Below are positions 7,541 to 16,242 of a stretch of DNA of 35,651 bases, piece by piece (positions within the stretch are counted from its first letter, which is position 1; every line of letters starts with the position of its first letter). The notes under the pieces were generated by a model. It did not search any database. It had not been told where the DNA came from and saw only the letters and a list, made by a program, of their open reading frames with translations. Both the position numbers and the translations under genes were made by a program. Origin of the DNA: Actinomycetes bacterium (GTDB lineage Bacteria; Actinomycetota; Acidimicrobiia; IMCC26256; PALSA-610); the NCBI GenBank assembly GCA_025463875.1, contig JAODBI010000351.1:1-35651 (forward strand), written 5' to 3'.

Positions 7541-7966
7541 ATGGAACTCAACGATGCAATCGATTTCGCACGGGTGAACACCCATTCGGTGCTCACGACC
7601 ATTCGGCGTAACGGCCGGCCGCAGCTTTCGAACGTCCTGCACAACGTCGACGTCAACGGGATCGTCCGGATCTCGATCACCGCGGACCGGGCCAAATACA
7701 AGAACCTCGTCCGGGAGCCGTGGGCCGCGCTCCACGTGAGCCAGCCCGATTTCTACGGCTACGTGGTGCTGGAGGCCCGGGCCGAGCTGTCGCCGGTGGC
7801 GGGCGCACCCGACGACGCGACCGTCGACGAGTTGGTCGAGTACTACCGCGCCGCGGTCGGCGAGCACGACGACTGGGATGCTTTCCGCGCCGCGATGGTG
7901 AGCGACCGCCGCGTCATCGTGCGGCTCCATCCTGATCGCGCGTACGGCATGTTGCGGCTGTCGTAG
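7541..7966 (+). CDS. PPOX-class F420-dependent oxidoreductase, Rv1155-like
   Basis: A 141-residue split-barrel protein. TIRRNGRPQLSNVLHNVD, the RAKYKNL phosphate/cofactor segment and the C-terminal GEHDDWDAFRAAMVSDRR all match the Rv1155 subfamily, whose M. tuberculosis members bind coenzyme F420. The length is normal. The ATG at 7541 has AGGGAG 5 nt upstream. It implies the organism makes F420, as many actinobacteria do. The substrate is unknown. Confidence 0.87.
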   Translation: MELNDAIDFARVNTHSVLTTIRRNGRPQLSNVLHNVDVNGIVRISITADRAKYKNLVREPWAALHVSQPDFYGYVVLEARAELSPVAGAPDDATVDELVEYYRAAVGEHDDWDAFRAAMVSDRRVIVRLHPDRAYGMLRLS

Positions 7967-7981
7967 CGGTAGACCGGGCAG

Positions 7982-7994
7982 CCCGCCGGGCGGG
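7982..7994 (+). terminator. GC-rich inverted repeat after the oxidoreductase gene
   Basis: CCCGCC-G-GGCGGG is a perfect 6-bp inverted repeat 15 nt after the stop codon and before the ABC transporter genes. It has no T run. It could be a terminator or an attenuating hairpin. Confidence 0.3.
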
Positions 7995-8089
7995 AGTGCC
8001 TCCGTAGCGCACGCCGGTGTGCGAACATACGCCCCGACATATCGAGCGTGTGCTCGCATCCAGGGTGTGCCAACGAGGGGGAGTCGATC

Positions 8090-9370
8090 GTGCACCGATT
8101 TCGGTTGATCGCGGCCGTGGCCGGCATCGTGTTGCTCGCGGGTGCATGCAGCAACAGCAGCAAGTCGTCGCCATCGCAGCCGGCGAGCCCGGGGAGCACC
8201 ACGGCCGGCGGGCCGTTCGCGAATCTGACGCACATCGACGCGCCCAATCCGTGTGTCCTCGATCCGGGCATGACGGCTTCGGAGATCAAGGTCGGTGTGG
8301 TCGCGCCCCTCACCGGCCCGCAGGCCGTCTCGTTCTCCGACGCGGTGAACGGCATCAAAGCGCGCATCGACAAGGCGAACTCGACGAAGGAAGCCGGCGC
8401 GCGCAAGATCACGCTCGTCGTGCGCGACGACGCCGCCGACCAGACGAAGAACCTGCAACAGGTCCGCGACCTCGTCGAGAACGCCAAGGTCTGGATGGTC
8501 ATCGAAGTGACCAGTGCGTCGGGCGGTGGCGCCACCTATCTCGAGCAGCACGGGGTTCCGGTGACGGGATGGCACGTGGGCGTTCCCGCCTGGAGCATCG
8601 ATACCAACATGTTCACGTTCCGGCTGCCGACCGCGGCCGATCCGGGACACGTGTACAACGACCGCAACGGGAACATCATGAAGGGCGCCGGCGTCAGCAA
8701 GATCGCGCTCGTCGGCGGCGGCAACGCCCAGAGCGTCGACTACCTCACCCGCGCCAAGCAGTCGTTCAAGGCCGTCGGCGGCCTCGAGGTGGTGTACGAC
8801 AACGAGAACGTCCCCGCCGGTACTTCCGACTTCACCGCGGAGGCGCAGCGCATCAAGGATTCCGGCGCGGACGGTGTGCTCACCGGAATGGACTTCATCC
8901 CGAACACGAACCTCTCGGCCCAGCTCGGCAAGGACGGAGTCAAGCTGAAGATGTTGCAGTTCCCCGGCGGCTACGACTCACGCGTGCTCACGCTGCCGGG
9001 TATGGAGGGCGCGTCGTTCGGGCTCGAGTTCAAGCCGTTCGAGTCGAACCCACCCGCGTTCCCGGCGTTCGACCGCGCGATGCCGAAGGACGCGGTACGC
9101 AACCAGGTGAGCTACATCGGCTGGCTGTCCGGCGAGATCACACTGCAGGGCATCGAGGACGCGGGCGTATCGTGCCCCACCCGCAAGGCGTTCATCGCAA
9201 ACCTACGACTCGAGCACGCGTACACGGGCGGTGGTGCGTTCGACCCGGTCGACCTGGAGAAGGGGTTCGGCAACGAGTTCGCATGCGTGTACTACGTGAA
9301 GGTCGTCAACAAGCAGTTCGTCCCGCAGTACGGCGGCAAGGAACAGTGCGGCAAGCCGATCCATTTCTGA
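8090..9370 (+). CDS. Lipoprotein substrate-binding component, branched-chain-amino-acid-type ABC importer
   Basis: A 426-residue periplasmic-binding protein of the LivJ/LivK (type I) class. The N-terminus is a lipoprotein signal: HRFRLIAAVAGIVLLAGAC with the lipidated Cys at residue 20, followed by a Ser/Pro/Gly linker. The mature domain starts KVGVVAPLTGPQAVSFSDAVNGI, the usual first strand and ligand loop. The GTG at 8090 is chosen because it gives a compact signal peptide and has a GAGGGGGAG ribosome site upstream. The reading frame opens at 8048, but that extension would place a Cys-rich tail before the signal. The permease and both ATPases follow. Homologues bind amino acids, amides, urea or aromatic acids, and the ligand here cannot be told. 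Confidence 0.9.
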   Translation: MHRFRLIAAVAGIVLLAGACSNSSKSSPSQPASPGSTTAGGPFANLTHIDAPNPCVLDPGMTASEIKVGVVAPLTGPQAVSFSDAVNGIKARIDKANSTKEAGARKITLVVRDDAADQTKNLQQVRDLVENAKVWMVIEVTSASGGGATYLEQHGVPVTGWHVGVPAWSIDTNMFTFRLPTAADPGHVYNDRNGNIMKGAGVSKIALVGGGNAQSVDYLTRAKQSFKAVGGLEVVYDNENVPAGTSDFTAEAQRIKDSGADGVLTGMDFIPNTNLSAQLGKDGVKLKMLQFPGGYDSRVLTLPGMEGASFGLEFKPFESNPPAFPAFDRAMPKDAVRNQVSYIGWLSGEITLQGIEDAGVSCPTRKAFIANLRLEHAYTGGGAFDPVDLEKGFGNEFACVYYVKVVNKQFVPQYGGKEQCGKPIHF

Positions 9371-9423
9371 CCTGACCACGTACGACATGTGCCGGAGACC
9401 CGTGATCGGGCGAGCGTGACGGT

Positions 9424-11382
9424 GTGACGACGTACTTCGTCGCGGGCATCGTCGTCGGCAGCGTCTACGCGATCGCGACTCTGGGGCTCGTCCTCACCTA
9501 CACGACGTCGCGCATCTTCAACTTCGCCCACGGCGCGGTCGCGTTCTTCGTGGCGGTGACCTTCTACCAGGCGACCGTCAACTGGGGCTGGAACGCGCAT
9601 CTCGCGGGCGTGCTGACGATCTTCGTGTTCTCGCCACTGCTCGGCCTGTTCCTCTGGGCAGTGCTCTTCCGGCGCCTCACCGAGTCGCCGTCGTCCGTGC
9701 GCCTCGTGTCGACGATCGGGCTCTCGGTCGCACTGCCCGCGCTCGCGCCCATCCTCTACCCGCACATCGACGCCGTCCTGCAGCCGAGCATGCTCTGGTC
9801 GCCCGCGCACGAGTACACGATCTTCGGTGTGCACGTCGACTCGAATCAGGTGGCTGTCGTCATGGCGGCGGCGCTCATCGCGGTACTGCTGACCGTGCTC
9901 ATGCGCGCGACTCCGTACGGCCTTTCGGTGCGCGCGGCGGTCGATTCCCAGTCGATGGCCGGCGCGAGCGGGGTGAACACGAGCTTCGTGACCGCGGTGT
10001 CGTGGATGATCGGGACCACGCTCGCCGGCGCCGCGGGAGTGCTCCTCGGCGCGTTGCGGGGATTCACGATCCTGCAGTTCACGTTCCTCCTGCTCGGCTC
10101 GTTCGCGGCGATGGTCGTCGCGCGCATGCACAGCCTCACGCTCGCGTTCGCGGGCTCGATGGCGATCGGGCTGCTACAGGAGCTGTCCGCGAGCCAGCAG
10201 TTCCAGCATTTCCTCGAACACTTCGCGAGCCCGACGAACCCGATCATCTTGGGGATACGCCCGAGCATCCCGTTCATCGTGATGCTCGTGTTACTGCTCG
10301 TGTACAACGGTCTGCAGGAGGAGCGTTTCGCGATCGACACGCGTTCGATGGCCGAGCCCGTGCGGGAGGTCGTGGTCGGGCGCGACCAGCGATGGTGGCG
10401 GCGGCTCCTGCCCATCGCGGTGTGCCTCGTCGGTGTTCTCGTAGCGCCCGAGTTCCTGAACGGGCTGTGGCTCGCGATCGTTGCGAGCGGCCTCGCGCTC
10501 GCGACCGCGTTCCTCTCGTACGTGGTCGTCACCGGCGACGGCGGGATGATCTCGCTCTGCCAGATCACCTTTGCCGGAATCGCAGCCGCCCTCGCCGCGC
10601 AATTCGCGACGAACCACAACGTGCCGGTGCTGCTGGCGATCCTGCTGGGTGCGCTCATCGTCGTGCCGATCGGGATGATCGCCGCACTGCCCAGCCTGCG
10701 GCTCGGCAGCCTCTACCTCGCACTCGCCACCCTCGCGTTCGCGCAGCTCGTCCAGAACACGTATTTCCAGACACCGCGGATCAGCAACTTCGGTCAGGGC
10801 GTCGCCGTGCCGCGCCCGGGCGGTCTGGCCGGCGACCGCGCGTTCTACTACCTGCTCGTCGTCCTGTTCGTGCTCGTCGCGCTCCTGGTGCGCAACCTCG
10901 AGCGCTCGACGACGGGCCTCAACCTCGCTGCGATGCGTTCGAGCGAGACCGCGACCGCCACCCTCGGTGTCAACATCGTGTGGTCGAAGTTCGTCGCGTT
11001 CGGGCTCAGCGCGTTCATCGCCGGGATCGGCGGCGGGCTTTACGCGAGCTACGCGGGCGCGGCCAACATGAACCAGTTCGACGCGCTGCTCGGCGCGGTG
11101 TGGCTCGCGGTCGTCGTGACGTGGGGGATCCGCTCGATCACGGGCGCGCTGCTCGCCGGGCTCTCGTTCACGATCATCCCGCAGCTCGTCACTGATCACC
11201 TCTCGGGCCGCTGGCTCAATCTGCCGACGCTGTTCTTCGGCCTCGGCGCGATCGCGCTCGCACGCGATCCGCGCGGCATCCTCCACCGCGCGACCACCCG
11301 CCGCCACGAACGGCGGATACGGCGTGCCCGGCGCAACGCCGAGCCGGCGGATCGGGTCGCCGAACCGATCGCCGCGGCATGA
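9424..11382 (+). CDS. Fused LivH-LivM ABC permease
   Basis: A 652-residue membrane protein combining both permease halves of a branched-chain-amino-acid-type importer. Residues 1-about 295 are LivH-like (FVAGIVVGSVYAIATLGL at the start, RATPYGLSVRAAVDSQSMA as the cytoplasmic coupling region). Residues about 320-630 are LivM-like (TGDGGMISLCQITFAGIAA, then AAMRSSETATATLGVN as the second coupling loop). About 16 hydrophobic segments are visible. In E. coli the two subunits are separate genes. The GTG start is at 9424, and the end overlaps the first ATPase gene by 4 nt. A basic Arg-rich tail (about residues 618-640) extends past the last helix. Confidence 0.9.
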   Translation: MTTYFVAGIVVGSVYAIATLGLVLTYTTSRIFNFAHGAVAFFVAVTFYQATVNWGWNAHLAGVLTIFVFSPLLGLFLWAVLFRRLTESPSSVRLVSTIGLSVALPALAPILYPHIDAVLQPSMLWSPAHEYTIFGVHVDSNQVAVVMAAALIAVLLTVLMRATPYGLSVRAAVDSQSMAGASGVNTSFVTAVSWMIGTTLAGAAGVLLGALRGFTILQFTFLLLGSFAAMVVARMHSLTLAFAGSMAIGLLQELSASQQFQHFLEHFASPTNPIILGIRPSIPFIVMLVLLLVYNGLQEERFAIDTRSMAEPVREVVVGRDQRWWRRLLPIAVCLVGVLVAPEFLNGLWLAIVASGLALATAFLSYVVVTGDGGMISLCQITFAGIAAALAAQFATNHNVPVLLAILLGALIVVPIGMIAALPSLRLGSLYLALATLAFAQLVQNTYFQTPRISNFGQGVAVPRPGGLAGDRAFYYLLVVLFVLVALLVRNLERSTTGLNLAAMRSSETATATLGVNIVWSKFVAFGLSAFIAGIGGGLYASYAGAANMNQFDALLGAVWLAVVVTWGIRSITGALLAGLSFTIIPQLVTDHLSGRWLNLPTLFFGLGAIALARDPRGILHRATTRRHERRIRRARRNAEPADRVAEPIAAA

Positions 11383-12185
11383 CCGATCGCTCGACCGCTG
11401 CGGATCGCCCGTTGCTGGAGGCCACCGACGTCACCGTCCGGTTCGGTGGCCTCGTCGCCCTCGACCGGGTGCCGTTGACGGTTCCCCCCGCCACGATCGT
11501 CGGGCTCATCGGACCGAACGGCGCCGGCAAGAGCACGTTCTTCGGAGTGCTGTCCGGCCTCATCCGACCACGCACCGGCACGGTCCGGATCGACGGAGAC
11601 GACGTCACGCGCACGTCGCCGCAGGTGCGGGCCCGGCTCGGCGTCGCCCGTACCTTCCAGCGGTTGGAGTTGTTCGGAGAACTGACCGTTCGCCAGCACC
11701 TCGTCGTCGCGTATCGCGCCAAGCGCCGCCGCACGCTGTTCGATCTCGCTCGAGCGTTGCCGCTCGACCTCGTCGGCCTCGGTAACCGTCCCGCTCCGGG
11801 CGAGGACGAGACGGTCGACCGGGTGCTCGAGCTCCTCGGGCTGACGGCGGTCGCGTCGGTGTCGGCGAGCGCGATCGGGCTCGGAACCGGCCGCCTCGTC
11901 GAGGTCGCACGCGCGTTGGCATCGCAGCCGCGCGTGCTGCTGCTCGACGAGCCGTCGTCGGGCCTCGATGCCCGTGAGACCCACGAGCTCGCCGACGTGC
12001 TCGCCCGTTTGCGCGACGAAGAGGGCGTGGCCCTCGTCCTCGTGGAGCACAACGTCGGCATGGTGCTGGGTCTGGCCGACGACGTGACGGTGCTCGATTT
12101 CGGCGAAGTGATCGCGCGCGGTCCGGCCGCGGCCATCCGGGCCGACGCCGCGGTCCAGGCCGCGTACCTCGGGACGGGCATGTGA
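11379..12185 (+). CDS. ABC importer ATPase, LivG-type, with altered signature motif
   Basis: A 268-residue ABC ATPase. The Walker A motif GPNGAGKST starts near residue 45, the LivG-type Q-loop region is RTFQRLELFGELTV, the Walker B motif is VLLLDEPSSGLD, and the switch His lies in LVEHNVG. At the ABC signature, normally LSGGQ, the sequence is LGTGR (about residues 168-172), so the conserved Ser and first Gly are missing. Liv transporters use a LivG-LivF heterodimer, and LivF here has a normal motif, so one of the two composite ATP sites may be weak. The gene overlaps both neighbours by 4 nt. Confidence 0.9.
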   Translation: MTDRSTAADRPLLEATDVTVRFGGLVALDRVPLTVPPATIVGLIGPNGAGKSTFFGVLSGLIRPRTGTVRIDGDDVTRTSPQVRARLGVARTFQRLELFGELTVRQHLVVAYRAKRRRTLFDLARALPLDLVGLGNRPAPGEDETVDRVLELLGLTAVASVSASAIGLGTGRLVEVARALASQPRVLLLDEPSSGLDARETHELADVLARLRDEEGVALVLVEHNVGMVLGLADDVTVLDFGEVIARGPAAAIRADAAVQAAYLGTGM

Positions 12186-12919
12186 CCGACACCCGTCCTC
12201 CGAGTCGACCGCTCCTTGTCGTCGATGCGCTGTCCGTCTCGTACGGCGAGGCGAAGGCCGTTTCCGGCGTCTCCTTCACTCTTGCGCCGGGCCGGGCGGT
12301 GGCGGTGCTCGGCGCCAATGGTTCGGGCAAGAGCTCACTCGCGGCCGCGCTCGTGGGCGTCGTCCGCCCGAGTGGCGGCCGGGTCTCGTTCGACGGCGTC
12401 GACATCACGCGCCGGCCGGCGCATCGCGTCAGCCGGGCCGGGATCGCCTACGTCCCCGAGGGTCGCGGGATCTATCCCCACCTCACGGTCGCCGACAATC
12501 TCCGGGCGATGCTCCGGTATGCAGTGCCGCGCGGCGACCGGCAGGACGCGCTCGAACGGGCGGTCGAGCTCTTTCCCGTGCTCGGGCAACGACGCAAGCA
12601 GGCCGCCGGCACGTTGTCCGGGGGCGAGCAACAGATGCTCTCGCTGGCGCGTGTGCTCGCCGCGCCGCCCAAGCTGCTCGTTGCCGACGAGATGTCGCTC
12701 GGCCTCGCGCCGAAGATGGTCGACGTGGTGTTCGACAGCCTGACGCGCGCGAAGGATGCGGGCGTGACGGTGGTTCTCGTCGAGCAGTACGTCGAGCGGG
12801 CGCTCGCCCTCGCCGACGACGCGATAGTCCTGCGCCAGGGAGTGATCGCGTGGTCGGGCGCGGCTGCCGACGCGCACACGCAGGTCGTCGCGAGCTATCT
12901 CGGCGGCGAACCGCTCTAG
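12182..12919 (+). CDS. ABC importer ATPase, LivF-type
   Basis: A 245-residue ABC ATPase. The Walker A motif is GANGSGKSS, the signature LSGGEQQMLSLAR, the Walker B LLVADEMSLGLAP, and the switch region VLVEQYV. The VPEGRGIYPHLTVADNL stretch is the characteristic LivF sequence. It completes the importer as the partner of the LivG-type subunit. The GTG start at 12182 overlaps the preceding stop codon. The gene is followed by a hairpin and the convergent acyl-CoA synthetase gene. Confidence 0.92.
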   Translation: MTDTRPPSRPLLVVDALSVSYGEAKAVSGVSFTLAPGRAVAVLGANGSGKSSLAAALVGVVRPSGGRVSFDGVDITRRPAHRVSRAGIAYVPEGRGIYPHLTVADNLRAMLRYAVPRGDRQDALERAVELFPVLGQRRKQAAGTLSGGEQQMLSLARVLAAPPKLLVADEMSLGLAPKMVDVVFDSLTRAKDAGVTVVLVEQYVERALALADDAIVLRQGVIAWSGAAADAHTQVVASYLGGEPL

Positions 12920-12927
12920 CCAACCGT

Positions 12928-12945
12928 GCACCGCGCGGGCGGTGC
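12928..12945. terminator. Hairpin between convergent genes
   Basis: GCACCGC and GCGGTGC form a perfect 7-bp stem with the 4-nt loop GCGG. It lies 9 nt after the LivF stop and 14 nt beyond the end of the convergent acyl-CoA synthetase gene, so it could end transcription from both sides. It has no T tract. Confidence 0.5.
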
Positions 12946-12958
12946 CGCGGGCTCGGTG

Positions 12959-14536
12959 CTACGGCGCCGTGACCGCCGTCTCCTTGGCCCACCGATAATT
13001 CGGCTTGCCGGCCGGTGTGCGTTCGACCGCGTCGACGACCACGATCTTGCGCGGCACCTTGTAGCCGGCGAGCGAGTTGCGGCAGTGCTCGGTCATGGCG
13101 TCGAGCGTCACGCCGTGTCCGGCGCGCGGTGCGATCACGGCCGCGACCGACTCGCCCCAGCGTTCGTCGGGCACACCGACCACGATCGCGTCGAAGACGT
13201 CGGGATGCGCTTTGAGCACGGCCTCGACCTCTTCGGGGAAGACCTTCTCGCCGCCGGTGTTGATGCACTGTGAGCCGCGGCCGAGCACGTTGATCTTGCC
13301 GTCCTCTTCGATCACCGCCCGGTCGCCGGGAATCGCCCAGCGCACACCGTGCAGTTCCGTGAAGGTCGCCGCGGTCTTCACCGGATCCTTGTAGTAGCCG
13401 AGCGGCACGTGCCCTCGACGCGCGAGCAGGCCGACCTCGCCCACCGGCGCGATGTCGCCCGCTTCGGTGATGACCGTGGTCCACTCGTTCATCACGAAGC
13501 GTGGGCCCTTCTCGGTGACGTCGACGGCGCCGTTCGCGCCCGTCTCCGACGCGCCGAACGCGTCGATCACCGAGACATTCGGTGCCCGGTCATTCAGCTC
13601 CTGCTTGATGGCGGGGGAGAGGATCGCTCCGCCCGACACGAGCGCGAACAGCGAGGGCGGCGCAGCCCGGTGCGCGAGCGCGTCGACGAGTGGGCGCGCC
13701 ATCGCGTCGCCGACGAGCGAGATGACGTTCACGCCTTCCTGCTCGACCAGGTCCCAGATCTCGTCCGCGTCGAACTTCCGGCTCGCGTTCAACACGACGC
13801 CGTTGCCACCGAACAATGCGACGAAGGTCGACCACTGCGCATTGCCGTGCATCAACGGCGCGAGCGCGAAGCTCACGCCTGGAGTCGCGCTGATGTTCTT
13901 CGCGATGTCCTCCGGGTGTTCGATGCCGGGTCCGCCGTAGTTCCCGCCGCCCATCGCCGCGAAGAAGATGTCCTCGGCGCGCCACATCACGCCCTTCGGC
14001 ATCCCGGTCGTTCCGCCCGTGTAGAGCACGTAGAGATCGTCGGGGGAGCGGGGAACGAGCGCGTCCCGGGTCGGGTTCGCGACCGCAAGGGCACGCTCGT
14101 ATTCGACGGCGTCGAGTCCCTCGGTCACGGTGCCGGTGCCGTCGTCGAGCTGGACGAGGTGCTTCAGTTTCGGCACACCCGGCAGGACGCTCGCGACGTG
14201 CGGGCCGAACTCCGCTTCGAAGATCAGCGCGACGAGGTCGGCGTTCTCGAACAGGTAGCGGAGCTCTTCCACGACGTAGCGGTAATTCACGTTGATCGGT
14301 ACGGTCCGCGCCTTGAAGCACCCGAGCATCGATTCGACCCACTCGGCGCGGTTGAACGCGTAGATGCCGACGTGTTGACCGGGCAGGACGCCGACGTCGC
14401 GCAGGTAGTTCGCGACCCGGTTCGCGCGCTCGTCGAGCTCCCGGTAGGTCAGACGGCGATCACCGGCGACGATCGCGGTCCGGTCGGGTACGGCGTCGGC
14501 GACGGCTTCGAACAGGTCGGCGAGGTTGAACTCCAT
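12959..14536 (-). CDS. Acyl-CoA synthetase (AMP-forming), FadD19-like
   Basis: A 525-residue ANL-superfamily ligase that would activate a carboxylic acid to its acyl-CoA through an acyl-adenylate. It has the ATP loop LYTGGTTGMPKGVMW, the DAFGASETG region, GDRAVIEEDGKINVLGRGSQ, and NTGGEKVFPEEVE. The C-terminal catalytic Lys lies in RTPAGKPNYRWAK. The GGEKVFPEEVE and GKxxYRWAK signatures resemble mycobacterial FadD19/FadD17-type ligases, several of which act on steroid side chains. That substrate class is a guess here. The ATG start at 14536 has a TAGTGT -10 box 6 nt upstream, so the mRNA is probably leaderless. Confidence 0.9.
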   Translation of the reverse strand: MEFNLADLFEAVADAVPDRTAIVAGDRRLTYRELDERANRVANYLRDVGVLPGQHVGIYAFNRAEWVESMLGCFKARTVPINVNYRYVVEELRYLFENADLVALIFEAEFGPHVASVLPGVPKLKHLVQLDDGTGTVTEGLDAVEYERALAVANPTRDALVPRSPDDLYVLYTGGTTGMPKGVMWRAEDIFFAAMGGGNYGGPGIEHPEDIAKNISATPGVSFALAPLMHGNAQWSTFVALFGGNGVVLNASRKFDADEIWDLVEQEGVNVISLVGDAMARPLVDALAHRAAPPSLFALVSGGAILSPAIKQELNDRAPNVSVIDAFGASETGANGAVDVTEKGPRFVMNEWTTVITEAGDIAPVGEVGLLARRGHVPLGYYKDPVKTAATFTELHGVRWAIPGDRAVIEEDGKINVLGRGSQCINTGGEKVFPEEVEAVLKAHPDVFDAIVVGVPDERWGESVAAVIAPRAGHGVTLDAMTEHCRNSLAGYKVPRKIVVVDAVERTPAGKPNYRWAKETAVTAP

Positions 14537-14542
14537 GCGGCG

Positions 14543-14548
14543 ACACTA
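14543..14548 (-). promoter_or_regulatory. -10 box, leaderless promoter of the acyl-CoA synthetase gene
   Basis: TAGTGT on the minus strand is 6 nt before the ATG at 14536. No Shine-Dalgarno sequence is present and no clear -35 is seen. Confidence 0.5.
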
Positions 14549-14617
14549 GCTATCCCGCCTTCGCGCCTTCGCGCCTTCCCGGCCGCCGCGCGGGCGACGT
14601 TGGACGCAGCTCATGGG

Positions 14618-14623
14618 TAACGT
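14618..14623 (+). promoter_or_regulatory. -10 box, leaderless promoter of the GGT-like gene
   Basis: TAACGT lies 8 nt before the GTG at 14632. The leader has no Shine-Dalgarno sequence. Confidence 0.45.
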
Positions 14624-14631
14624 CGGCCGGC

Positions 14632-16206
14632 GTGAGCGTATGGCTGCAAGAGTCCCGGGCATATCCGAACGGCGTGGTGTGCACCCCGCACTATCTGGCC
14701 TCCGCGGCCGGTGCCGCCATGCTGGCCGAGGGCGGCAACGCGATCGACGCCGCGTTCGCCGCGAACTTCGTGCTCGCGGTCGTGACTCCGTACATGTGCG
14801 GCTTCGGCGGCGACCTGCTCGCCATGGTGTGGAACGGCGAACCCGGCGATCTGCACGCGTACCGGGGTGTCGGTCGGGCACCGTCGGGCGCGACATCGAA
14901 ATTCGTCCGCGATCAGTCGGGCCAAGCCGAGATGCCCACCTTCGGTCCGCATCCGGTGACCGTGCCCGGCGCGGTCGAGGCGTGGTTCACGCTCATCGAG
15001 AAGTTCGCGACGAAGTCGTTCGGCGAGCTCGCACAGCGCGCGCTGCACTACGCCGAAGCGGGCTTCCCGCTCACCAAGCGTGGCGCCTGGTTCTTCACCC
15101 GGAGCGCGTTCCTCTACGACCACTTCGACCTGCCCGACTTCCACGAGTACTACGGCGACGTCGCGCCCGGCGACTGGGTGCGCCAGCCCGAGCTCGCCCG
15201 TACGATCCGAGCCCTCGCCGCCGACGGCCCCGAGGCGTACTACCGGGGCCCGATCGGGGAGGCGATCGCCGCGCGTCTGCAGCTCGCGGGCGGATGCATG
15301 ACGACCGCCGACATCGCCGCGCACGCGGGCGCCTGGGTCGATCCGCTGCGCGCGACCGTTCGCGACGTCGAGGTATTGGAGATGCCGCCGCCGACCCAGG
15401 GCGTCACCGCGCTCGAAGCGCTGCGCATCGTCGACGGTCTCGACCTCGGCGCCGCCGACGGGCCCGAGCGCGAGCACCTGTTGATCGAAGCCGTCAAGCT
15501 CGCCCTGGCCGACCGCCGAGAGCATCTCGGAGATCCCGACGCGATGACGACCGCGCCGGAGCGACTGCTCGGCGACGACTGGATCGCGGCGCGCCGCGCG
15601 GCGATCGATCCGCAGCGGGCGGTGGCCGCCCGGCCGCGGCGCGAGCCCGATGGCGGCACGATCTATACCTGCGCGGCCGACCGCGACGGCATGCTCGTCA
15701 GCCTCATCCAGTCCAACTTCAGCGGCGCGGGCTCCGGGCTCCGGGTCGGGGAATGGGGGATCAATCTGCACAACCGCGGGTCGGCGTTCGTGCTCGACGA
15801 CGCGCACCCGAACGGGCTCGGCCCGGAGAAGATGCCGCTGCACACGTTGATCCCGGCGATGTCGATGCGCGACGGCCGGCCGTGGCTCGTGTTCGGGAGC
15901 GAGGGTGGACACGGGCAAGCGCAGACGCACACGCAGTTGATCGTCCGCATGGTCGTCGACGGTGACGACCCGCAGCGCGCCATCAGCGCGCCGCGCTTCA
16001 CGATCGATCCGGGCACCGGGCGCGTCTCGATGGAGGACCACTTCGATCCGGCCTGGATCGACGATCTTCGGCGCCGGGGGCACGAGATCGACGTCGTCCG
16101 CGGCTATCGCCACGGCCCGGGCATCGCGCACGCCATCCAGTGCCTCGGGCCGGGCTACCTCTGTGGCTCCGATCCGCGAGCCGAGGGCGGAAGCGCGGGT
16201 CTTTAG
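14632..16206 (+). CDS. Gamma-glutamyltransferase-family protein (Ntn hydrolase)
   Basis: A 524-residue protein of the gamma-glutamyltranspeptidase / cephalosporin-acylase family. These enzymes self-cleave and use the new N-terminal Thr of the small subunit as nucleophile. Family landmarks are GGNAIDAAFAANFVLAVVTP, the GFGGDLLAMVW strand, MPPPTQGVTALEAL, and a predicted cleavage Thr at residue 343 in DGGTIYTCAADRDG. GSEGGHGQAQTHTQ, PLHTLIPAM and PRFTIDPGTG are in the small subunit. The size is close to normal GGT, but there is no signal peptide although most bacterial GGTs are exported, so it may act in the cytoplasm. The substrate could be a gamma-glutamyl amide or another acyl amide. Confidence 0.87.
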   Translation: MSVWLQESRAYPNGVVCTPHYLASAAGAAMLAEGGNAIDAAFAANFVLAVVTPYMCGFGGDLLAMVWNGEPGDLHAYRGVGRAPSGATSKFVRDQSGQAEMPTFGPHPVTVPGAVEAWFTLIEKFATKSFGELAQRALHYAEAGFPLTKRGAWFFTRSAFLYDHFDLPDFHEYYGDVAPGDWVRQPELARTIRALAADGPEAYYRGPIGEAIAARLQLAGGCMTTADIAAHAGAWVDPLRATVRDVEVLEMPPPTQGVTALEALRIVDGLDLGAADGPEREHLLIEAVKLALADRREHLGDPDAMTTAPERLLGDDWIAARRAAIDPQRAVAARPRREPDGGTIYTCAADRDGMLVSLIQSNFSGAGSGLRVGEWGINLHNRGSAFVLDDAHPNGLGPEKMPLHTLIPAMSMRDGRPWLVFGSEGGHGQAQTHTQLIVRMVVDGDDPQRAISAPRFTIDPGTGRVSMEDHFDPAWIDDLRRRGHEIDVVRGYRHGPGIAHAIQCLGPGYLCGSDPRAEGGSAGL

Positions 16207-16228
16207 TCACGCTCTCGCCGACAGACCG

Positions 16229-16234
16229 TACGCT
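16229..16234 (+). promoter_or_regulatory. -10 box, leaderless promoter of the pgsA-like gene
   Basis: TACGCT is 8 nt before the ATG at 16243. The same hexamer precedes gcvH. No strong -35 is seen. Confidence 0.5.
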
Positions 16235-16242
16235 GGGCCACG

